Shown piece after piece: positions 58,012-64,000 of a stretch of DNA of 64,000 bases (its first letter is position 1; each line of letters begins with the position of its first letter). A program made the translations under genes and the position numbers. Source of the DNA: Mesorhizobium sp. ZC-5 (GTDB lineage Bacteria > Pseudomonadota > Alphaproteobacteria > Rhizobiales > Rhizobiaceae); contig NZ_JAOWPT010000004.1 in the NCBI RefSeq assembly GCF_025753855.1, positions 293,871 to 357,870 on the forward strand. Direction: 5' to 3'. The notes beneath the pieces were generated by a model, which saw nothing but the letters and a program-made list of their open reading frames with translations, was not told where the DNA came from and searched no databases.

Positions 58012-58194
58012 ATGAGTCCAGGCAAGTCCGCGATCGTGAGTGCGGTTGGTGTGGTATTGATGGCATACCTCATTTTTTCCGCAAGCGAATCTCCAAGTCC
58101 GGCGCTCGCCACCCTTCAATACATACTGTTGGCAGCGGGACTTGTTGGCTTGATTGGCTCTCTGGCCAAGATCGGCCGCCGACCCGAGGCATAG
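58012..58194 (+). CDS. Small two-helix membrane protein
   Basis: A 60-residue protein with two hydrophobic stretches (about 8-24, IVSAVGVVLMAYLIF, and 33-50, TLQYILLAAGLVGLIGSL) joined by a short polar loop, ending IGRRPEA. GAGG lies upstream of the ATG, spacing rather long. No family is recognised. A perfect dyad upstream hints at regulated expression. It lies between the RecD-like gene (pointing away) and a convergent MFS gene. Confidence 0.5.
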   Translation: MSPGKSAIVSAVGVVLMAYLIFSASESPSPALATLQYILLAAGLVGLIGSLAKIGRRPEA

Positions 58195-58206
58195 CCGGCT
58201 CCGCCG

Positions 58207-59490
58207 TCAAGCCGGTTGCGGCTCGCTAGCCTCGTCGCGCGGCTTTGACGGCTCGATCAGCATCGACAGCGCCGCGGCCGCGATCGCCGTCATGCCGGCG
58301 ATCTGGAACGCCAGTTCGTAGTTGCCCTGATATTCGCGCATGAAGCCGCCGAAGAAGGCCGCCGTTGCCGCACCCACCTGGTGGCCGGCGACGATCCAGC
58401 CGAAAACCAGAGGGCCGCTGCGGTCGCCGAAGGCCTCGTTGGAAAGGCGCAGCGTCGGCGGCACCGTGGCGATCCAGTCGAGCCCGTAGAGCACGGCGAA
58501 GATGGTCAGCGCCGCTACCGAGAAGCCTGAATACGGCAGGTAGATCAGCGACAGGCCGCGTATTGCATAATAAACGCCAAGCAGCTTGCGTGGATCGAAG
58601 CGGTCGGTGAGCCAGCCCGACAGCGTGGTGCCGATGAGGTCGAAGATGCCCATCACGGCGAGCAGCCCGGCCGCCTGAACTTCGGCGATGCCCATGTCGC
58701 CGCAGAAGGCGATGAGATGCGTGCCGACAAGCCCGTTGGTGGTGAAGCCGCAAATGAAGAAGGTCGCGAACAGGTACCAGAAGACGCGGGTCCTGGCCGC
58801 GTCGCGCAAGGTGACCAGCGTCAGCGTCAGGAAATTGCCGGGCACAGCGACTGCCTCCGGCTCCGGCCCGTCGGCGCCGTAGCGCGTCAGCCCTATCGAG
58901 GACGGCCGCTCCGGCACCAGCAGCCACACCAGGGGCAAGAGTGCCGCGGTGGCGATGGAGACGGCGATCACCACCGGCTTCCAGCCACCCCATTGCGACA
59001 GCATGGCAAGCAGCGGCAGGAAAACGAGCAGGCCGGTCGCCGCACTCGCAGACATCAGGCCCATCATCAGGCCGCGGTTGGTCTTGAACCAGCGGTTGAC
59101 GATTGTGGCGCCAAGCACCGTCGCCACGGCGCCGGAACCAATGCCCGACATCACGCCCCAGGTGGCGATCAGCTGCCATGGCTCCGTCATCAGCAGGCTG
59201 AGCGCCGTCGATACCGACATGATTGCAAGCGCCGCCAGCAACGTCCGCCGGAGCCCGATCCGGTCCATGAGCGCCGCCGAAAACGGCCCGGCCAGTCCAT
59301 AGATGAAGATGCCGACCGCCGCCGCCAGCGAAATGACATCGCGGCGCCAGCCGAACGCGTCCTCGAGCGGCACCATCATCACCGACATCGAGGAGCGGAG
59401 GCCGGCAGCGATCAGCAGGCAGAAAAATATCACGCCGACGACGACAAAAGCGTAGCGCTGGCCGAACGGTCGAATTTTGGCTATTGTCAT
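58207..59490 (-). CDS. Major facilitator superfamily transporter
   Basis: The 427-residue protein has twelve predicted helices. The loop between helices 2 and 3 is GPFSAALMDRIGLRRTL (MFS motif A form), and a middle cytoplasmic loop (VPERPSSIGLTRYGADGPEP) has the length typical of the oxalate/formate and monocarboxylate antiporter branch. Substrate unknown. It is divergent from a TetR regulator, with paired inverted repeats directly in front of its start, so it is very likely the repressor's target. Confidence 0.85.
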   Translation of the reverse strand: MTIAKIRPFGQRYAFVVVGVIFFCLLIAAGLRSSMSVMMVPLEDAFGWRRDVISLAAAVGIFIYGLAGPFSAALMDRIGLRRTLLAALAIMSVSTALSLLMTEPWQLIATWGVMSGIGSGAVATVLGATIVNRWFKTNRGLMMGLMSASAATGLLVFLPLLAMLSQWGGWKPVVIAVSIATAALLPLVWLLVPERPSSIGLTRYGADGPEPEAVAVPGNFLTLTLVTLRDAARTRVFWYLFATFFICGFTTNGLVGTHLIAFCGDMGIAEVQAAGLLAVMGIFDLIGTTLSGWLTDRFDPRKLLGVYYAIRGLSLIYLPYSGFSVAALTIFAVLYGLDWIATVPPTLRLSNEAFGDRSGPLVFGWIVAGHQVGAATAAFFGGFMREYQGNYELAFQIAGMTAIAAAALSMLIEPSKPRDEASEPQPA

Positions 59491-59544
59491 GTTACCAACC
59501 GGTACGTATCTTCAGTTGACCGCTTGTACGTACCGGTCAGTAAC
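59491..59544. promoter_or_regulatory. TetR operator: paired 18-base inverted repeats
   Basis: GTTACCAACCGGTACGTA (59491-59508) and TACGTACCGGTCAGTAAC (59527-59544) are inverted copies, 16 of 18 matching, with 18 bases between. The ACCGGTACGTA half is perfect. The left arm abuts the MFS start codon; the right arm lies 20 bases from the TetR start. A repressor bound here would block both genes. Confidence 0.82.
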
Positions 59545-59564
59545 ATTGTCAAGAGACATTCGAG

Positions 59565-60173
59565 ATGAACGACAGAAAATCCGCATCCGTCGAAACCGAA
59601 GCCGCCACCCCGCGCGCTGCCGACCGCATCCTCGATGTTGCCCGTGACCTGTTCTATCGCGAGGGCATCCGCGCCATCGGTGTCGATGAGATCGTCCGCC
59701 GGGCGGGAGTCACCAAACCGAGCCTCTACCGCAGCTTTTCCTCCAAGGACGAACTCGCGGCATCCTACCTCAAGGTTTATGAGGCGGAATTCTGGGCGCG
59801 CTTCGACGAAGCTGTCGCCGCGCATCCCGGCGATCCTCGCCGGCAGATCGTTGCATTCCTCGGTGGCGTCGGCGAGCGCGCCGATGTCGAAGGCTACCGC
59901 GGCTGCGGCATGACCAATGCCGCCGTCGAATATCCGGAAGGCGACCACCCTGCCCGGCTGGTCAGCGAGAACAACAAGATCGAGTTGCGCCGCCGCCTGC
60001 GCCGGATGGCGGCCGATATGGGTGCGGCCGACCCCGACACGCTGGGCGACGGCCTGCTGCTCCTGATCGAAGGCGTCTACATTAGCGGCCAACTGTTTGG
60101 CGCCGGCGGCCCCGCGGCATCGGTGGCGAAGAACGCCGACCTTCTGATCGCCGCAAGCCTCGCGGCCAGATAG
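59565..60173 (+). CDS. TetR/AcrR-family repressor of the MFS gene
   Basis: The 202-residue protein has an N-terminal TetR helix-turn-helix (IRAIGVDEIVRRAGVTKPSL then YRSFSSKDEL). An all-helical C-terminal ligand domain follows (FLGGVGERADVEG, GLLLLIEGVYISGQLFG). It is adjacent and divergent to an MFS gene with a strong dyad between them. It converges with the ECF sigma gene, only 3 bases between stops. The inducer is unknown. Confidence 0.88.
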   Translation: MNDRKSASVETEAATPRAADRILDVARDLFYREGIRAIGVDEIVRRAGVTKPSLYRSFSSKDELAASYLKVYEAEFWARFDEAVAAHPGDPRRQIVAFLGGVGERADVEGYRGCGMTNAAVEYPEGDHPARLVSENNKIELRRRLRRMAADMGAADPDTLGDGLLLLIEGVYISGQLFGAGGPAASVAKNADLLIAASLAAR

Positions 60174-60176
60174 GCG

Positions 60177-60887
60177 TCACCGCGCTCCGGTATCGCGGAG
60201 CCTGGCGACAACCCGGTCGGCCATTCGGTCGCAGCGCGCGCCGTCGAACGGAAACAATCCCGAAAAAGTCGGCGACAACCGCTTCTCGATCGCGGCGCGC
60301 ATCAAGCGGCGCGCCCGGTGCAACCTCGTTTTGACCGTTTCCGGCTTCAATGAAAGCTGGCTGGCGGTTTCTTCGGTGCTCATGTCCTCGATGTCGCGCA
60401 GCATGAAGACGATGCGGAAATCCTCGGGGAGGTCGTCGACGGCCTTTTCGAGGAACTCGCGAATTTGCTTGCGCGCGAGTTCGGCATCGCTCGCAACAGG
60501 AGCCGTGAACGTCGGAAACATGATCACCCCGCCTCCACTCGGATCCGTGTTGAGAGCATCCAATTTTTCAAATTCGGTCGTCGGGCGCTTGCGCCGCGTC
60601 CGCCCCAGCGCCTCGTTGAGAGCAATGCGGATGAGCCATGTCGAGAACAGGGAATCGCCGCGAAAGGAATTGAGCCGGGTGAAGGCACGGACATAGGTCT
60701 CCTGCACGATATCCTCTGCCTCGGCATCGTCGCGCACCACCGATCGTGCCACCCGGAACAGCCGCTGGTTGTTGCGCTTGATGAGCGCGCGAATGGCACC
60801 CTCTTCACCCCGCCGGGCAAGTTCGACCAGTTCTTCATCGCCATGTCCGCCAACCTTGGCTTCATCCCGAGTGGTTGCCACATGCAT
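60177..60887 (-). CDS. ECF-type RNA polymerase sigma factor
   Basis: The 236-residue protein has region 2 at about 25-98 (DAEAEDIVQETYVRAFTRL, the -10-reading helices) and region 4 at about 145-200 (EDMSTEETASQLSLKPETVK, helix-turn-helix). A linker rich in Ser/Gly/Pro and a 30-residue tail (FPFDGARCDRMADRVVARL) are extra. Start ATG 60887 has AAAGGAA upstream. It is third in a unit after a secreted unknown protein and a cupredoxin. No anti-sigma gene is adjacent, so how it is controlled is open. It is distinct from EcfG (no NepR/PhyR nearby). Confidence 0.88.
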   Translation of the reverse strand: MHVATTRDEAKVGGHGDEELVELARRGEEGAIRALIKRNNQRLFRVARSVVRDDAEAEDIVQETYVRAFTRLNSFRGDSLFSTWLIRIALNEALGRTRRKRPTTEFEKLDALNTDPSGGGVIMFPTFTAPVASDAELARKQIREFLEKAVDDLPEDFRIVFMLRDIEDMSTEETASQLSLKPETVKTRLHRARRLMRAAIEKRLSPTFSGLFPFDGARCDRMADRVVARLRDTGAR

Positions 60888-60910
60888 GTTCGCGTTCCTT
60901 TCCCGGACAA

Positions 60911-61441
60911 TCACCGGCGATGCACGGCGCCGTTGGCAACGATCTCCTCGATCGACGGAAATCCGCTCAGCGCGACGTCAGGCAATGGCGTCAGGCCCGG
61001 TTCGGCCGTTCCGGAGACCGCCTCGACGGCTGGGGGCGAACCTACCACGATCCGCCCGACCATGCCGGCATGCTCGTGTGGCACGCAATAATAGTCGTAT
61101 ACGCCGGCCGTGGTGAGCATCACCGAGAACGATTCTCCCGGCAGCAGATAATCCGAATCCCACGGTTTTGCCCCTACCGGGATGCGCAGCGGACGCTCGA
61201 AAATCGCCGGATGATAGGCCGTCACCGTGTGCGAATTTCCCGGATCGCGGTTGGTCCAGCGGATCGTCTGGCCGGGCTCGACGTGAATGCCGAAAGGGTC
61301 GAACCAGACATGCGAGCCGTTTGCCTTTCCCAGCATGGTGATCTCGACCGCATCGGCGGCCGCCCCCGCCGCCGGCCATGGCAGCAAGGCGGCGAGGATA
61401 CCCCCGCCGGCCTCAATCACGCGCCGGCGCGTCATGATCAT
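60911..61441 (-). CDS. Cupredoxin (plastocyanin/amicyanin-like) periplasmic protein
   Basis: The 176-residue protein has an N-terminal twin-arginine-like signal (MTRRRVIEAGGGILAALLP; the RRR pair suggests Tat export). The blue-copper domain has ligands NSHTVTAYH (His) and YDYYCVPHEHAGM (Cys, His, Met). All four type-1 copper residues are present, so electron transfer is likely. The start is either ATG 61441 (ATGA overlap with the upstream stop) or ATG 61435. An ECF sigma gene follows after 23 bases. Confidence 0.8.
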   Translation of the reverse strand: MIMTRRRVIEAGGGILAALLPWPAAGAAADAVEITMLGKANGSHVWFDPFGIHVEPGQTIRWTNRDPGNSHTVTAYHPAIFERPLRIPVGAKPWDSDYLLPGESFSVMLTTAGVYDYYCVPHEHAGMVGRIVVGSPPAVEAVSGTAEPGLTPLPDVALSGFPSIEEIVANGAVHRR

Positions 61442-61860
61442 TGGGCGACACGCGCCTCGTCGGCCTTCGAGACATGCCACAGCACCACATGGGCATGCGG
61501 TTCCTCCACGCCCGGATGGCCCGCGTTGTAGTAGACGTCGACGTGGTCGACATTGCCGCCGGGCGCCGCCAGATCGTCGAAACTCTTGTCGGGATTGAGA
61601 TCCTTGATCGGCAGCATGTAGATGGTGCTGACCAGCGCGCCGTCATGGTCGTAAGCCAGGAACGGCCCTGCGGGCAGGCTCGCGGGATCGACGAAAAGCT
61701 GCCCCATCCCCGGCAGGAAGTCGGGCAGCTTGACCAGGCCGCTGACCGCCTTGAACGCCCCGGCAGGCGGAGATTTCGCCACTTCGGCGGGAACGTCATG
61801 CGCCAGGACCGGCAAGGATCCGCCAAGCAGGGCGGCCAGAGCGAGGGGAAAGAGTTTCAT
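61438..61860 (-). CDS. Secreted protein of unknown function, first gene of the cupredoxin/sigma unit
   Basis: The 140-residue protein starts MKLFPLALAALLGGSLPVLA, a clear signal peptide with cleavage near AHD. The mature part has PDFLPGMGQLFVDPASLP and a His-rich end (DHVDVYYNAGHPGVEEPHAH). Those histidines suggest metal binding, in line with the cupredoxin next to it, but the family is not recognised. It overlaps the cupredoxin start by four bases. Upstream is a 141-base gap to the nitrile hydratase accessory gene, transcribed in the same direction. Confidence 0.7.
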   Translation of the reverse strand: MKLFPLALAALLGGSLPVLAHDVPAEVAKSPPAGAFKAVSGLVKLPDFLPGMGQLFVDPASLPAGPFLAYDHDGALVSTIYMLPIKDLNPDKSFDDLAAPGGNVDHVDVYYNAGHPGVEEPHAHVVLWHVSKADEARVAQ

Positions 61861-62001
61861 GGGAACATCTCCTTGGCTGGATGCCTCCGCACATTGCGGC
61901 GGCGTCGAACCATTGGATGGAGAAGCAGCGGAAAGGTTCCCGAGAATTGTTTGCGGGCTTGCAGGATACCGGGCCGTCTTGCTCAAGGCCAAACGGGTCG
62001 G

Positions 62002-62367
62002 CTACGGCTTGAGGTTCCGCGGGTCGTTCTCGAGCAGGATCGGCTTGCCATGCGGCGTTGCATGCGCGGCGCGTTGCCAGGCTGCCGCCAGCCTGTCCAC
62101 GTCAGTCGGAGCAGCCGCCCCCTTCTCCGCCAGCAATGTCTCGAGTGCCCTCAGCCAGCAGTCGTAATAATCGCTGCCATCGAGCGCGACGCCGGGTTTC
62201 TTGACCTCGGTCGAAAGCGCTGTCGCCCATTCGTCCCACGAAAACAGCCCGCGCTCATGCAGAGCCACGACGAGCGCGAAAGCCTCGGCCTGCCACGGTT
62301 CCGAAAACACCGGCTCGTCGAGACCCGGCGGTAGAGCGGTGCGAGGCGCACCGTCATGCCGGCTCAA
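62002..62367 (-). CDS. Nitrile hydratase accessory protein
   Basis: A 121-residue protein of the nitrile hydratase accessory/activator type: VFSEPWQAEAFALVVALHER and ALDGSDYYDCWLRALETLLA are shared with the N-terminal part of beta subunits (the beta protein here has [20 protein letters not shown]). A TTG start at 62367 is preferred because GGGAGAG lies 5 bases before it; ATG 62385 is in frame but has no such site. It overlaps beta by 14 bases. Such proteins assist cobalt loading or assembly. Confidence 0.75.
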   Translation of the reverse strand: MSRHDGAPRTALPPGLDEPVFSEPWQAEAFALVVALHERGLFSWDEWATALSTEVKKPGVALDGSDYYDCWLRALETLLAEKGAAAPTDVDRLAAAWQRAAHATPHGKPILLENDPRNLKP

Positions 62368-63013
62368 GATAACTCTCCCAGGCATCGATCGACACGCTGA
62401 GCGTCGGGTCGGCGCCCTCGCCCCAGATCTCGCGGCCATCGAACACCACCGTATAGATGTGTTGCGGCGCCTCGCCGGCACCATGTGCGTTGCTGTCGGG
62501 GAAGACGAAACCGCCGCGCTGTACCTCCACGATTCCGATTTTGCCGCGCGCATAACGCGGCAGCCGCGTATGGCCTTCGGGATTGAAGTTCTTCGTGCGC
62601 ACCCTGTCGCCCGCCTTGAAGCGCGGGGCCGCCTCGACCGCACGGTCGCACGGGCCACCCTTGGCGAGAGCGGCCGGCACGTTCTCGGCCTTCAGCATAC
62701 GCTTCGGCGTCGCGGCGGCATCGACCGCAACGCCCCCCGCCAGATCGTTGGTCGTAACAAAGCCATGGCGCTGCAGCAGCACCTCCAGCGCCTTGATCCA
62801 GATTTCGTAATAACTGGACGAATAATAGTCGGCCGGGCGCAGGCTTTCGCGCGCATGGCGGCTTTCGTCGATGTTCCAGGCGCCCATGCCGCCGGCGGCC
62901 AGCGTCACGCCGAGCGCCCGCTTTTCCCACTCGGCGTGGAAGATCGGTTCGTTCTTTTCCGGCGCGACAGGTCCGAAACCCATCTGGCCGCCGAGATCCT
63001 GCGGTCCGTTCAT
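62354..63013 (-). CDS. nthB: Nitrile hydratase beta subunit
   Basis: The 219-residue beta subunit has [16 protein letters not shown] at the start, the classical beta N-terminus, then [16 protein letters not shown], and a C-terminal SH3-like barrel with [20 protein letters not shown] and [20 protein letters not shown]. It overlaps alpha by ATGA (63010-63013). With alpha it forms the heterodimer that hydrates nitriles to amides. Confidence 0.92.
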   Translation of the reverse strand: MNGPQDLGGQMGFGPVAPEKNEPIFHAEWEKRALGVTLAAGGMGAWNIDESRHARESLRPADYYSSSYYEIWIKALEVLLQRHGFVTTNDLAGGVAVDAAATPKRMLKAENVPAALAKGGPCDRAVEAAPRFKAGDRVRTKNFNPEGHTRLPRYARGKIGIVEVQRGGFVFPDSNAHGAGEAPQHIYTVVFDGREIWGEGADPTLSVSIDAWESYLEPA

Positions 63014-63630
63014 GCCGCCTCCGGCGCTAGCGCCAGCCCGGTGCCGATCATTGAATCGCGCGTCACCAGCTCGGCAAGTCTTTCCTCGCTCCAGCCATCG
63101 GTGCCGGCGGGCCGCAGCGGCACCACCAGATAGCGCAATTCCGCGGTCGAATCCCAAACGCGGATTTTCGTGTCCGGCGGCAGTGTTACGCCGAATTCCT
63201 CCAGCACGCCACGTGGATCGATCACCGCTTTCGAGCGATAGGGCGGCGACTTGTACCAGACCGGCGGCAGGCCGAGCACCGACCAGGGATAGCAGGAGCA
63301 CAGCGTGCAGACGACGAGATTGTGAGTGTCGCCGCCGTTGAACACCGCCTGCATGTGCTCGCCTTGCCGGCCGGTGTGGCCGAGCGATGCGATCGCGGCG
63401 GTGGCGTCTTTTATGAGCCAGTCGGCGAACGCCTGGTCGCACCATGCCTTGGCAACGACCCTGGCGCCGTTGCGCGGTCCGACTTTCGTCTCGTAGGTCT
63501 CGACAATCACATCGATCGCCGCCGGGTCGATCAGCCCCTTCTGGGTAAGGATCGTCTCCAGCGCACGCACGCGCGCCGCCATCGGGTCGAGTTCGTTGTC
63601 GTGGTGATGATCGTCGTGACTGTGTGCCAT
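63010..63630 (-). CDS. nthA: Nitrile hydratase alpha subunit, cobalt type
   Basis: The 206-residue catalytic subunit carries the metal claw VCTLCSC (Cys108, Thr109, Leu110, Cys111, Ser112, Cys113). The Thr in CTLCSC marks the cobalt type; iron enzymes have CSLCSC. Two of the cysteines are normally oxidised to sulfinic and sulfenic acids. The N-terminus is His/Asp-rich (HSHDDHHHD). The gene order is alpha, beta, accessory. No amidase is adjacent, so further breakdown of the amide would need a gene elsewhere. No clear ribosome site precedes the ATG. Confidence 0.93.
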   Translation of the reverse strand: MAHSHDDHHHDNELDPMAARVRALETILTQKGLIDPAAIDVIVETYETKVGPRNGARVVAKAWCDQAFADWLIKDATAAIASLGHTGRQGEHMQAVFNGGDTHNLVVCTLCSCYPWSVLGLPPVWYKSPPYRSKAVIDPRGVLEEFGVTLPPDTKIRVWDSTAELRYLVVPLRPAGTDGWSEERLAELVTRDSMIGTGLALAPEAA

Positions 63631-63697
63631 GGCGTGAGGTTAGAAGGCCGCGCCACCGCCCGCAAGCTTGTCCAACTGGTCCAGCCTGACCGCCTGC

Positions 63698-64000
63698 CTA
63701 TTTCAGCATCGGCCACAATGTAGCCGCCAGCAGGACGCCCATCGCTATGTTGAACCATTTGAGCCGCGCCGGATCGGCCAGGAAACCGCGTAACGCCATG
63801 CCGAATCCGGCCCAGGACGAGACGCTGGGCACGTTGACCACGGCAAAGGCGACGGAGATCAGCAGCACCGACAGGAATGGCCGCTCCGGATTGGTGTAGA
63901 CGGCCATCGCGGTGATCGCCATCACCCAGGCCTTCGGATTGACCCACTGGAACGCCGCTGCTTCGAGAAAGGTCATCGGTCTCGCCTTTGCCTCTCCATC
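63698..64000 (-). CDS. LysE/RhtB-family exporter (C-terminal part)
   Basis: The window ends inside this gene; the visible 100 codons hold the last helices of a LysE-type amino-acid exporter. FLEAAAFQWVNPKAWVMAIT is the conserved LysE stretch before the last three helices, and the C-terminus is GVLLAATLWPMLK. The frame continues open to base 64000. It is transcribed towards the nitrile hydratase genes with a 67-base gap, so read-through is possible. Substrate unknown. Confidence 0.85.
   Translation of the reverse strand, partial: DGEAKARPMTFLEAAAFQWVNPKAWVMAITAMAVYTNPERPFLSVLLISVAFAVVNVPSVSSWAGFGMALRGFLADPARLKWFNIAMGVLLAATLWPMLK

Overview
The window is a high-GC chromosomal stretch of an alphaproteobacterium, most likely a Rhizobiales/Phyllobacteriaceae member close to Mesorhizobium. 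The indications are a 2865-residue cyclic beta-1,2-glucan synthase (NdvB) next to its exporter NdvA, a Ku/LigD end-joining pair, BA14K-family and PilZ proteins, promoter motifs of the alphaproteobacterial EcfG general-stress type, and short intergenic repeats with CCCCTC and CTCCCCG hairpins of the kind scattered in rhizobial genomes. There is no phage, insertion sequence, CRISPR array or plasmid replication gene; it reads as ordinary core/accessory chromosome cut at both ends inside genes.

Layout. 1-11 kb is a nitrogen-compound catabolic region. An aminotransferase end and a dimethylglycine/sarcosine dehydrogenase-like flavoprotein run on the plus strand. They face a seven-gene minus-strand operon: NitT/TauT-type ABC importer, cytosine-deaminase-like amidohydrolase, FAD-linked oxidase and two flavodoxin-fold quinone reductases. 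A RidA protein and a creatininase-family amidohydrolase follow on the plus strand. 11-24 kb holds a YcaQ-like DNA glycosylase, galU (UDP-glucose), and ndvB and ndvA (periplasmic cyclic glucan synthesis and export). 24-28 kb is ligD and ku. 28-32 kb is a YehZYXW/OsmF-type osmoprotectant ABC importer. 32-38 kb is reverse transsulfuration (cystathionine beta-synthase and gamma-lyase) and the methionine importer metNIQ. tRNA-Lys(CTT) lies at 38.2 kb.

38-48 kb carries a PhzF-family isomerase, a MacAB-type efflux set, a NUDIX hydrolase and an endonuclease/exonuclease/phosphatase protein, a tandem pair of BA14K-like secreted proteins each behind a GGAAC-N16-CGTT promoter, two convergent PilZ genes, and a trypsin-like protease with a tiny companion gene. 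48-58 kb holds ilvC with an upstream TetR gene and palindromic operator, a decayed monooxygenase remnant and its intact relative, kup, pdxJ, a SpoIIAA-like protein, a PP2C phosphatase and a RecD-like helicase. 58-64 kb has a divergent MFS/TetR pair with a striking inverted-repeat operator, an ECF sigma factor behind a cupredoxin and an unknown secreted protein, a cobalt-type nitrile hydratase operon (alpha, beta, accessory), and the end of a LysE-family exporter.

How the parts fit. Several blocks concern the envelope and stress: osmoregulated glucans with their UDP-glucose supply, osmoprotectant and K+ uptake, general-stress promoters, and end-joining repair. The other theme is scavenging of organic nitrogen and sulfur: the N-methyl/pyrimidine-like cluster, nitrile hydratase, methionine uptake and transsulfuration. 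Functions are read from protein motifs and context only; no database search was possible.
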